DNA from: a virus
Length of the DNA stretch: 20,994 bases
Reading direction: 5' to 3' (one strand)
IMG/VR virus record: IMGVR_UViG_3300017750_000154
Span: 1-20,994 of that record
Positions 14,501 to 20,994 of this stretch are shown here, one piece after another. The stretch's first letter is position 1. Each line of letters starts with the position of its first letter. The position numbers and the translations under genes were made by a program. Under the pieces are notes generated by a model. The model was not told where the DNA came from. It did no database searches and was given only the letters and a program-made list of their open reading frames with translations.

Positions 14501-17500
14501 TGGGTATCGACCCAACAACTAATCTTAAATTTGAAACTTTACCAAAAGTGTCATGGCTACCAGTTGTTCTTTGATCGCCAACTGAAAAACCATTTAAAGT
14601 CGGGGTGCCCGTATTATAGACATGACCTTTCATCACACCATCAATATATCCTCTTATGTTATTAGAGCCATCTCTTGTGATACAAATGTGAAACCACTCA
14701 TTTAAACTTGTCCCTGATGCTACATCAAATACTGGTGATGTACCATTATAACTAAAATGAAAATCACCAGAATCTTGTATATTCAACTGAAACTGATCTG
14801 TTGTGTCGGTTGATACAATTATATCAGTTGAAGAATCTTGTTTCTTAAACCAAAGTTCTAAACTCCATTGTCCTGATAGAGCTGAAGTTACCGAAGGTAT
14901 GTCTAAGTAATCATCTGTGCCATCAAAATGCACACTCCAATACCCATTATCATATGGGTTGAATGTGCTTATTGCGGAATTTTTATTAGTCATACTATGA
15001 TTCTTGTCGCTATTATCAATGAAAGTATTTGCTTGACAAGCTATGAGGCTTACTTCCGATGCTGTAGCACCTTGAGATGTGTTAGATACAGGCTCTGTGG
15101 GTACAAGAAAATCACCTGTACCATAAACTCCTGTTCCTTTAATAATACGCAAGTTTGATACTTGCCCTGTGTACATTGATACAGTTGTTTGATCTACATT
15201 ACCACCAATTGTAGCTCTTGCACTAGCATTGTTAAGATTGTCTGTTGAAGCAACAGTTGTTGAACTCATTTTACCATTAACAGCAAAATATAGAGTACCA
15301 CTTATTCTCTGAATACACAAATGTTGCCAAGAATTTATCTTAACTGGTATATCACTTCCTGCTGTTTTATTAGCACCAATATAACATCCTAACACTCCAC
15401 TAAATAAAGTTATTGCAGATATATTATCTGTGCTTGAATTATTATTATATCTTAAATCTAAAATAACAGCAACTGATGGTATACTTTTAGGAAATGCCCA
15501 ACACTCAACAGTAAAGTCTCCTGTGCCAAAAGCAAAATCAGAACTTGCTGCTGTTGTTAAATTATCACTATTACCATCAAACTCAACAGAATGATTATTT
15601 ACTGGCGCTGTACCTACTGTTGTAAATGGGGTATTTTGAATTTGTGTATTTGCTGTATATTTCGGAACACCATTTAAGATGTTTAAGCCATGAATCTGAC
15701 CTTGAAATTGTTGACCGCCTGATGGTTGATTCAAACTTATGTTAATATCACCATGTGAATAATTAACTGAGTCTGTGTAAACGTCACCCTCTCTTAGACC
15801 ATCAAGATACATTGTGGTACTATTACCAGACCTAACAATAGCTAAATGATACCATTTACCAGTTGATAAAGCTCTTGATGTTATTGCAGCTGCTGTATTT
15901 ACATACCATAAAATTTTCTTTGCACTATTTAAAATAATTGCTGGATATGCTCCATTAGCAACTCTCGCATCATATAAAAGCATATCAGAGCCAGGCAAAC
16001 CTGTTGCATTAAACCACATTTCAATTGTAAAATCGTTTGAATTTCTAAAAGCAAAATCATTTACGGGTATCGGATTTGTATTTGCTAAATGGTCTGATCC
16101 ATCAAAAAAAGTGCTAAATTGATTTGTTGCAATTGTACCTGAATTTGAGGTATTTGCATAAGATGGTGGTTGTAAATTAGGATGAAAAGAAGTATTTGAT
16201 GTGTATTTTGCTCGACCTTTTTCTACACGGATATCAGACAGATATCCTATCCAAGGTTGTGAAATCGCACCATCTCCAGCACCAATTATAAGTCTAGTGG
16301 GTGTATTTAAGTTATTTGTATCTGCGGCTGAGCCTTGTAATTCGCCGTTCATGAATATTCTTGATGTGCCATTTTCTCTACAAAGTGCTATATGAGTCCA
16401 TTCATTTTTTCTAATTTTTCTTGTTGAAGAAACAAGGAGACTACTATAATATAAACCAAGAATTTCTGAAGTAGGTTGTTTATAAAAATATATTTCTGTT
16501 CTATTGCCACCAGTTTGGCGAGTCATAATTCCTCTTTGGCCGGTGTCAGTTGACATATCATAACACCAAAGTTCATATGTAAAATCTTCTGTACCAAAAG
16601 TATACTTCTGTGTTGTATCGTTTGCTGCCACATAACCGGTACCATCAAGATAAATTGATCCAGTATTTGCACTTGAATATATTTGTGTGTTACTTGTATC
16701 TGAAACAAGATTTGGAAAAGGTGTAAAAACGGATACTCTTGGTGTTCCAGTTGGCTCTAAGTCGAATTTACTTAAACTATTGTCTTTAAATCTATTTGAT
16801 TGTAAAGTTAAAAGTTTTACATCACTCGCAGATGTGCTTTGTGAAGTTGTCGTAAGTGGACTTGTGGGTGCTGTAAAAGCCGAGGTGTAAACAGCTGCGT
16901 GTGTAATTTTAAAATTACTTATATAGCCATCTAATGCGGTTGAATAATCTTCAGGATTTCGACCAATGCGAAAGGCTCCTGTCCAACCCGTTAAATTACC
17001 TGAAACTGTGCCGGTAGCCGATAAATCACCGTTGACATAGAGTTTAGATTCATTTGTTCCGGTGCCCTCTCGTACAAATGCGACATGAGCCCATTTATTT
17101 TGTATTGCAGCTCTTACACTTGTAGCGGTACTAAAGTTACCACCACCAACTGTTTGTTCAATAGTAAGTGCGCCATCACCACTATCATGTAAATTAATTT
17201 TTGAAGATCCTCCGCCACCATTAGATAAACCCCAAACCGGTTGAAAAGCGTCAGGTCCAGCTATGTATAAAAAACACTCAACAGTTATAGGATTACCACT
17301 TACATCTATAACACTATTAGGCACCGTAATATAATCAGGTGTGCCGCCAAAAAATTCTACACTCCAAAATCCATCACTATAATACCATGGACTAAAATTA
17401 GTACCATGAACATTCGTGCCTTCTATTTGTAGTTGTTGATCATTTGGGCCATCATCTGATATGGCTAAATACTGAGCTTCTGGTGCTGGGTTATTTAAAT

Positions 17501-17654
17501 TATTTGCGCCTGGATTCCCATCCCCATGAACAAGTAGAATTGTATTTGCGTATTGGTCATCAGTTCTTTCAGCTACAGCACCACCGCCACCACCACCACT
17601 ATCAGAAGCTGTATTTGCAGCTGCGCCTAGAGCTGAAAGTGTAATTAAATCCAT
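11547..17654 (-). CDS. Giant virion-associated protein with nine tandem LamG-like domains
   Basis: A 2035-residue uninterrupted frame. After a glycine-rich N-terminus (GGGGGGAVAER, 20-30), nine concanavalin A/LamG-like domains follow at about 97-260, 332-490, 513-672, 688-845, 905-1062, 1160-1332, 1430-1590, 1647-1808 and 1861-2022. Each has three landmarks: an F-DG-or-related opening strand (such as SVEFDGNSDNLTTAASSDFA), a DFT.E.W strand, and W.H.al.R....LYvnG. Most then have G.isN.ri..g...Y. Linkers carry LLTLQSNRFKDNS-like motifs. LamG domains bind sugars or proteins, so this is probably a host-surface binding fibre; no catalytic site is seen. The start overlaps the previous stop as TAATG, without a clear ribosome site. 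It takes up 29% of the window. Confidence 0.92.
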   Translation of the reverse strand: MDLITLSALGAAANTASDSGGGGGGAVAERTDDQYANTILLVHGDGNPGANNLNNPAPEAQYLAISDDGPNDQQLQIEGTNVHGTNFSPWYYSDGFWSVEFFGGTPDYITVPNSVIDVSGNPITVECFLYIAGPDAFQPVWGLSNGGGGSSKINLHDSGDGALTIEQTVGGGNFSTATSVRAAIQNKWAHVAFVREGTGTNESKLYVNGDLSATGTVSGNLTGWTGAFRIGRNPEDYSTALDGYISNFKITHAAVYTSAFTAPTSPLTTTSQSTSASDVKLLTLQSNRFKDNSLSKFDLEPTGTPRVSVFTPFPNLVSDTSNTQIYSSANTGSIYLDGTGYVAANDTTQKYTFGTEDFTYELWCYDMSTDTGQRGIMTRQTGGNRTEIYFYKQPTSEILGLYYSSLLVSSTRKIRKNEWTHIALCRENGTSRIFMNGELQGSAADTNNLNTPTRLIIGAGDGAISQPWIGYLSDIRVEKGRAKYTSNTSFHPNLQPPSYANTSNSGTIATNQFSTFFDGSDHLANTNPIPVNDFAFRNSNDFTIEMWFNATGLPGSDMLLYDARVANGAYPAIILNSAKKILWYVNTAAAITSRALSTGKWYHLAIVRSGNSTTMYLDGLREGDVYTDSVNYSHGDINISLNQPSGGQQFQGQIHGLNILNGVPKYTANTQIQNTPFTTVGTAPVNNHSVEFDGNSDNLTTAASSDFAFGTGDFTVECWAFPKSIPSVAVILDLRYNNNSSTDNISAITLFSGVLGCYIGANKTAGSDIPVKINSWQHLCIQRISGTLYFAVNGKMSSTTVASTDNLNNASARATIGGNVDQTTVSMYTGQVSNLRIIKGTGVYGTGDFLVPTEPVSNTSQGATASEVSLIACQANTFIDNSDKNHSMTNKNSAISTFNPYDNGYWSVHFDGTDDYLDIPSVTSALSGQWSLELWFKKQDSSTDIIVSTDTTDQFQLNIQDSGDFHFSYNGTSPVFDVASGTSLNEWFHICITRDGSNNIRGYIDGVMKGHVYNTGTPTLNGFSVGDQRTTGSHDTFGKVSNLRLVVGSIPTTYATANSSFTPPTDYLTTTSQGATASDVKLLICQSGSFIDKSTGNNAITISGDTRISRSRPFSTELSRDQILLACQDKEVTKDNSYLNLELTKTGDVIRSADNPFDDGYWSGQFDGTSDRLTIPNSTNTNLGGITEDYTLECWFRLSTITSAARVLFGMSNGGGSVNKWGIGINMNSSAAYSANKVGFFAVNGTAGDGDYGPGFVASQWYHFRLIYTHSNTTLKIYINGAEVVSVGANLPTSTGLFTIGTDGEANNPFIGNISNVRLVKGTALDTTVPTAPLTAITNTVLLTCQSSNFVDKSNSLLLITEIDNANTRPVFPFANTEIAQQTTLLTGKYRGSIRNVGFIDESANACTLTTVGTDVSQGSFGPHYPPDGWWCAEFDGGSNIYTADHDDYDLGTNDFTIGVWVFPQGSALSGRTAIACMGTSGYVPFILAHDELLISFDGSSWTTISFSTDIVNNRWQWLQVDRNGNNFYVYIDGAQVGTATSSSAIMAAAAGVNLGTRDGQTAFKGYMSNFILINGARRSVTTAPTAPLTSTGAQTKLLALQSNRFKDNGSIDHDLTLAGNAGGVRIKPFYPFKLETSYDPYDHGGSYLGEGDGNAVKGFLSRPLGTGDFTIGAWVYRISGGDNDYFFSFRTGADNDAAKPAFGFNGSQKVIVYTSSGGPIYPGSNITLRLKEWTYVKFYRKSGTLYCMVNGNERFSSDSGSYSTDLTNKFFAFGGNTNATECWNGYISNLYVLQGYADESTTVPTAPRNNTYQFYSNSVAFLCNATNGGIYDSTGKNILTPVTEAQISTGAANTKFGTGSLYFDGNDYIKIPESETQESLFTAKDQDFTWEAFVKFEELSGLHTLWSKYGSGSEYQFYYDSSNNDWRLSYHASTYDWDDDEIETHKWYHIALVKDGTNHSVFRDGKRKGPVRDISYPTQRDREFVLGSTFNGPNSQIYGFNGFLDEVRVTKNFARYTANFTPMIVASGNKSANT
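11589..17366 (-). repeat. Array of nine LamG-like domain repeats
   Basis: The repeat unit is about 155-170 residues with linkers of 15-95 residues. The repeats are recognised at protein level; DNA copies are diverged, so the array looks old and not like a recent tandem expansion. Linkers after domains 1, 4, 5, 6 and 7 share an LL..QS..F.D.S motif. Shorter linkers follow domains 2 and 3. A duplicated linker lies between domains 5 and 6, and between 6 and 7. Confidence 0.85.
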
Positions 17655-18394
17655 TATCTACTATCTAATATTGAAACGGCACCCCTCCAGGTTGTTCCAC
17701 CATCATCAGTAATGAAAACAAGAACATCAACTTTTGTTTCACCTTGTGTTAATGTTGGTGCTGACCCACCTGCCCACTTAACCGAACCAGGCCAAGTTTG
17801 TGTGTAAGAATTTTGCATACCACCACCACTCGTAATTTCTAGTGTGAATGCTGTGGCTTTTGATGAATCAGGACCTCCTGCAAAAGTCCATGTACAAGCA
17901 CCAGTAGTGTTTGCTGAAAAATATGTACCTTGTTTAGTGTTAACCGTTGCGGTACCAGAAACTTTACCTAATGCAATATGTGTTGAGTTAAATACAACAA
18001 CATTTTGAACAGATGTATTCATCTGTGTTACATTCATTAAGGCAAGTGTATTTGCCATTTTAGGTGCAGTTATATTTAAGTCTGCAATCGCAGCTGTTTC
18101 GATTGAACTTGCTGAAAATAAATTTGCTGTGAGTGTTGATGGTTTTATTTCGAGCGCTGTGATTGTATTAGCTGAAACTGAACCACCGCTTATGACACCG
18201 TTTGCAATATTATTAGCTTCGATTGCATATAAACCAATATTGTTTGCCTGTATCGCTCTTTCAGCAATTGTATTTGCAAATACAGAGTTAGAAGCTAAAG
18301 CTCCTGCTGGTGCTACAATTGCCCCTGCTGCTAATTTTTCGGCCGTAACTGAAGAATTGGCCAGCATTTTCCCTGATACAAGTGTTAGTGCCAT
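17654..18394 (-). CDS. Tail-fibre-type protein with N-terminal short repeats
   Basis: A 246-residue protein. The first half, about 15-115, is made of loose short repeats of hydrophobic and Ala/Asn residues: VFANTIAERAIQANNIGLYA, IEANNIANGVISGGSVSANT, TALEIKPSTLTANLFSASSI. It is consistent with a slender beta-helical or triple-stranded fibre shaft. The second half has the widespread phage fibre-end domain: NTTGACTWTFAGGPDSSKAT, FTLEITSGGGMQNSYTQTWP, VKWAGGSAPTLTQGETKVDV, then FITDDGGTTWRGAVSI. It starts at an ATG with AAGGA eight bases upstream. It lies just before the LamG giant and shares an overlapping stop/start with it, so the two are probably made in linked amounts. The exact fibre to which it belongs is not known. 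Confidence 0.85.
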   Translation of the reverse strand: MALTLVSGKMLANSSVTAEKLAAGAIVAPAGALASNSVFANTIAERAIQANNIGLYAIEANNIANGVISGGSVSANTITALEIKPSTLTANLFSASSIETAAIADLNITAPKMANTLALMNVTQMNTSVQNVVVFNSTHIALGKVSGTATVNTKQGTYFSANTTGACTWTFAGGPDSSKATAFTLEITSGGGMQNSYTQTWPGSVKWAGGSAPTLTQGETKVDVLVFITDDGGTTWRGAVSILDSR

Positions 18395-18404
18395 TTATTT
18401 TTCC

Positions 18405-18842
18405 TTATGGTGAAACTTTAATCCAACCAGTTTGATTGTTTGCTTTATAAGCGTTTTCATCCCAATCATAATATTCACCAAGTGCTGAATTTGCATCAGT
18501 CGGTGCATCACCTAAAGGCGATGTCCACATAAATGTTGATGTGTTAATTGTCCAACTTGTCCATTGAGTGTTAGATATAGGAGCCACGAAAGCATCCATA
18601 CTATCATTTTTAACATAATTATAACCTACACCAGCATAATTACCTCTTAACGCTGTACCACCATCTGGTAAATACTTACCGTTTGCTGCTGTTCCCCAAT
18701 GAACACCCTGTCTAGTATTATAAGATGTTTGAATCCATCTACTTTTATCCCCAACAGCTCCACTATCAATGAAATCTTGTTCTGCTACTATCACACGAAC
18801 AACTGTATTTGTAGAAGGATCTACCTCTGCATAATGTGACAT
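18405..18842 (-). CDS. Conserved phage structural protein of the fibre region
   Basis: A 145-residue protein that matches a small family common in marine T4-like phages. It begins MSHYAEVDPSTNTVVRVIVA, continues EQDFIDSGAVGDKSRWIQTS and YNTRQGVHWG, then GTALRGNYAGVGYNYVKNDS, and has the typical closing pattern P...W..n..t..W.sPl.....yYdWDE......GWI. The family is found next to or within fibre proteins and is probably a virion component; its exact function is unknown to me. It is the first gene after a TATAAATA box and has a strong ribosome site, AAGGAG, seven bases before the ATG. No membrane or signal segment is present. Confidence 0.83.
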   Translation of the reverse strand: MSHYAEVDPSTNTVVRVIVAEQDFIDSGAVGDKSRWIQTSYNTRQGVHWGTAANGKYLPDGGTALRGNYAGVGYNYVKNDSMDAFVAPISNTQWTSWTINTSTFMWTSPLGDAPTDANSALGEYYDWDENAYKANNQTGWIKVSP

Positions 18843-18874
18843 TTACTATCTCCTTTTAAAAAATCATTATCTTC

Positions 18875-18882
18875 TATTTATA
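18875..18882 (-). promoter_or_regulatory. Late promoter box TATAAATA
   Basis: An exact T4-type late box stands in the minus strand in the short gap after the 510-residue glycine-rich gene. RNA would start near 18869, leaving about 27 bases to the ATG at 18842. It probably drives the conserved small protein, the fibre-repeat protein, the LamG giant and the chaperone-domain gene. Confidence 0.75.
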
Positions 18883-18883
18883 A

Positions 18884-20416
18884 TTAATTTATAAAGTATA
18901 CTGCGCCATTTGATAAATCTCCTGTTATGGCGTCATAGACAATGTGTACAACACCACTACCACCAGAACCTGGATTAGTAGGTCCACTAGGTATTTCTCC
19001 TGGAAAATATGGATTATAATTTCCTGGAGCACCGCCGCCTCCGCCACCGCCCCCTCCGTTAACAGTTCCAGATTCAGCAGTAATATATTTATCGTAACCA
19101 GGAAAACTAGGTGCTAATGGGGAAGGTACGCTGAAAGGAACTCTTCCGTTACTTGCACCACCTCCACCACCGCTGCCGCCACCTCTAGGTGGGCCATTTG
19201 TACCACCAGCTCCACCTGCACCTATAGATCCTATTGGCACAACACCTTTAGCAGTAACAGTCACAGCATCACCGCCATTTCCGTATACGGGTGTTCCTGT
19301 ACCTGGAGATGTAGGATTGTACCCCATACCGAAACCTTGACCTGCAGCTCCACCTCCACCGCCTCCAATTAAAACCGGTCCTGCACCACCGCCGTATGAT
19401 GAGGACATATTAGTATCACGAAGAATCGCTGTATAAGTTCCTTGACCACCTGGCATTCCAAAATGATTATTAGCTTGACCACCTGGATAAGCGCCACCAC
19501 TAACATATTGACTAGCTGGCATAGAAGGACTCATACCCGGATATGGATAAAAAGGAGCATAACTTAATTTATTACCAGCAGGGTTTGTGGGTGGTCCTGC
19601 TTGCGGAGATGTTGCTGGATTATTTGCAATCGCACCGGCTGTAATAAGTGGTTGAGGACTAGGTGCAGATGGTTGTGCTAATTGACCTCCATCAACAGGA
19701 GCATATAACAAAGAATTAGGGTCTTGAGTTGCAACAGCACCTAAATTTTCATCATTGTAATTATTTCCTGTGCCTGCTCCACCGCCACCTGACCCCATCT
19801 CCTGAGTAGGTGAACCTAGAGCATTACCTTCTCCAGAACTTGTGCCAGGCATACCATTCCCTCCAGCTCTATCAACAGCACCACCGCCTCCACCACCATA
19901 ACCTATTAAAAATCCAGTATTGTTACACATTGGGTGAGCGCCATTGTAAAACTTTATTTCAGATTTATCTCCGTTACCACCTCTCTGAGGAGGATTATGA
20001 GCAGGGTTAGTTCCCCCAGCACCAACAATAACTGGATATGTTTGTCCAGAGTGAACTGTGACTGACTTAGCAAATACAACACCGCCTCCGCCGCCACCAC
20101 CTCCATAACCACCTCCTCCAGCACCGCCAGCTCCTACAACAATCACATCTACGTTACCCGTAAAACCACAAGTAAACGAACCTGACTGTCTAAATGTGTG
20201 TCGAACTTTTTGACCTGGACCTGGAATATTATCACCAAAAAAAGTTTGTTGACCTTCTGGTGAAGTTGGGCTAGTGAGACCTGATGGAGCAGCTGTTGCT
20301 AATTGCAAACCAACATTTACTCTAGTATCGCTAACAACTAATTTACTATTCAGTCCTGCTGGAAATTCAAAACCAGGAGGTCTTATATTTTTTGATGATA
20401 CTTTTATATTACTCAT
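18884..20416 (-). CDS. Large glycine-rich adhesin-like protein
   Basis: At 510 residues it is the largest complete glycine-rich protein here. The head starts SSKNIRPPGFEFPAGLNSKL, related to the RP.GF.YPiGLsTr heads of the three-gene array. After KVRHTFRQSGSFTCGFTGNV and VDVIVVGAGGAGGGGYGG at about 88-105, glycine runs alternate with longer proline- and serine-rich loops (such as APSPQPLITAGAIANNPATS and KLSYAPFYPYPGMSPSMPAS). A late GTVNGGGGGGGGG and GGSGVVHIVYD mark the conserved close, but the final residues are AVYFIN, unlike the GGPV tails. The long loops are the main difference and could be receptor-contact regions. The ATG lies 5 bases after the previous stop with no clear ribosome site. 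A polyglycine-helix fold is inferred. Confidence 0.83.
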   Translation of the reverse strand: MSNIKVSSKNIRPPGFEFPAGLNSKLVVSDTRVNVGLQLATAAPSGLTSPTSPEGQQTFFGDNIPGPGQKVRHTFRQSGSFTCGFTGNVDVIVVGAGGAGGGGYGGGGGGGGVVFAKSVTVHSGQTYPVIVGAGGTNPAHNPPQRGGNGDKSEIKFYNGAHPMCNNTGFLIGYGGGGGGAVDRAGGNGMPGTSSGEGNALGSPTQEMGSGGGGAGTGNNYNDENLGAVATQDPNSLLYAPVDGGQLAQPSAPSPQPLITAGAIANNPATSPQAGPPTNPAGNKLSYAPFYPYPGMSPSMPASQYVSGGAYPGGQANNHFGMPGGQGTYTAILRDTNMSSSYGGGAGPVLIGGGGGGAAGQGFGMGYNPTSPGTGTPVYGNGGDAVTVTAKGVVPIGSIGAGGAGGTNGPPRGGGSGGGGGASNGRVPFSVPSPLAPSFPGYDKYITAESGTVNGGGGGGGGGAPGNYNPYFPGEIPSGPTNPGSGGSGVVHIVYDAITGDLSNGAVYFIN

Positions 20417-20421
20417 ATTAT

Positions 20422-20994
20422 TTAATTTATAAAAATGTCAAATGCTGATTGACTGATTGAAAAATATCTTATTACTGCGTAACCACTTGCACCAGCACCA
20501 GCGGTGCTATTACCATAACCTCCGCCGCCGCCGCCACTTCCTCTGTTAACTGTCCCATTACCACCAGGTGCTGGTCCAGCTCCTGGACCTCCGTTACCAC
20601 CTATACCACTTCCGCCAACTCCTGCTGTTCCAGTTCCCTCCCAAACTCCGCCACCACCTCCACCACCGTAAGTAGTAGATACTTCATCATATGCAAGAGT
20701 CAAACCAGCTCCGCCTGCACCACCAGCTGCTGGGCCAGCATTTCCGCCAACTGCACCTACACCGCCTCCGCCACCGCCTTGGCCATTACCATCTGGATTT
20801 CCTGAATCAGAACCTCGACCACCTGCATTACCATAAAATAAACTATAACTTGGAGCGGACATTGGGTTAACTGATGTACCGCCAGCACCCGCTGTAGGTG
20901 CTGATCTTTTTCTAGCTGAACCACCTCCACAACCTCCTGGAGCTCCTGGATCTCCATCTACATTACCATCACCGCCTTTTCCACCTCCTTGTGC
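20422..20994 (-). CDS. Glycine-rich adhesin-like protein (partial, C-terminal 190 residues)
   Basis: The frame is open to the right edge of the window, so the start lies outside; the internal ATG at 20862 should not be taken as the start because 44 codons above it continue the same glycine-rich composition. Visible are GGSARKRSAPTAGAGGTSVN, MSAPSYSLFYGNAGG, then dense glycine runs, GTVNRGSGGGGGGYG and the closing GASGYAVIRYFSISQ and FDIFIN. It is a fifth paralogue. Its end (FIN) is like that of the next gene and unlike the GGPV-ended array, so the five fall into two groups. The Arg/Lys-containing segment before the ATG is unusual among these proteins. It is probably an adhesin or tail-tip protein by composition. 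Confidence 0.8.
   Translation of the reverse strand, partial: AQGGGKGGDGNVDGDPGAPGGCGGGSARKRSAPTAGAGGTSVNPMSAPSYSLFYGNAGGRGSDSGNPDGNGQGGGGGGVGAVGGNAGPAAGGAGGAGLTLAYDEVSTTYGGGGGGGVWEGTGTAGVGGSGIGGNGGPGAGPAPGGNGTVNRGSGGGGGGYGNSTAGAGASGYAVIRYFSISQSAFDIFIN

Noticed and set aside
12191-17644. Leu/His/Tyr-rich plus-strand frames opposite the LamG giant and glycine-rich genes
   Set aside because: Their composition is the shadow of the coding frame on the other strand. No conserved motif or plausible start signal.
20422-20862. Complete gene starting at the ATG at 20862
   Set aside because: The frame stays open for 44 more codons to the window edge with the same glycine-rich composition and no ribosome site at the ATG. 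It is a partial gene.
7232-20994. Diversity-generating retroelement acting on the adhesin genes
   Set aside because: No reverse transcriptase, template repeat or adenine-biased variable region is visible in the window. The repeats seen look like ordinary paralogue duplication.

Overview
The window is a 21 kb piece of a T4-like (straboviral/cyanophage-type) contractile-tailed phage genome, read from its non-coding strand. Every gene supported here lies on the minus strand, so transcription runs from position 20994 towards 1. Two things support this identification. Positions 1-6140 hold neck protein gp13, neck protein gp14, tail-completion protein gp15, small terminase gp16, large terminase gp17 and sheath protein gp18, in the exact T4 order. 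Late-promoter-like boxes (TATAAATA, CATAAATA, CTAAATA) stand before several gene groups. The AT-rich composition and the types of accessory proteins (BppU-like, LamG-repeat and glycine-rich proteins) resemble marine T4-like phages of cyanobacteria or SAR11. The host cannot be fixed from this sequence alone.

Layout in transcription order (right to left). (1) 20994-18884: two glycine-rich adhesin-like genes, the first cut by the window edge. (2) 18842-10194: a late promoter, a small conserved structural protein, a fibre-repeat protein, a 2035-residue protein with nine tandem LamG-like domains, a probable tail-assembly-chaperone-domain protein, a second late promoter, and two short structural or fibre proteins. 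(3) 10184-7232: three tandem, translationally coupled glycine-rich paralogues. (4) 7217-6525: a late promoter and two small proteins, one of which shares a fibre module with the 10541-11041 gene. (5) 6517-1228: a late-promoter-like box inside a hairpin, then a BppU-like protein that seems to start at ATC, then gp13, gp14, gp15, gp16 and gp17 with overlapping or nearly touching ends. (6) 1222-1: a promoter box and the first 388 codons of the tail sheath gene.

The conserved block builds the neck, fills the head and makes the contractile tail. The fibre block supplies an unusually large set of putative surface-binding proteins: five glycine-rich proteins, one giant LamG protein and several fibre-type modules. 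The glycine-rich proteins may use a polyglycine-helix scaffold like the phage S16 gp38 adhesin (inference). There is no tRNA, rRNA, CRISPR array or insertion sequence that I can see. No gene-free stretch exceeds 65 bases.

Most notable observations: an apparent ATC start codon with a well-placed ribosome site; a hairpin that overlaps both the promoter and that ribosome site, in the manner of T4 gene e; a C-terminal peptide (NGGPV) whose codons serve as the ribosome site of the next paralogue; insertion modules in all three neck/tail-completion proteins; and a strong excess of the tripeptide Ala-Asn-Thr, written with nearly fixed codons, across unrelated proteins.
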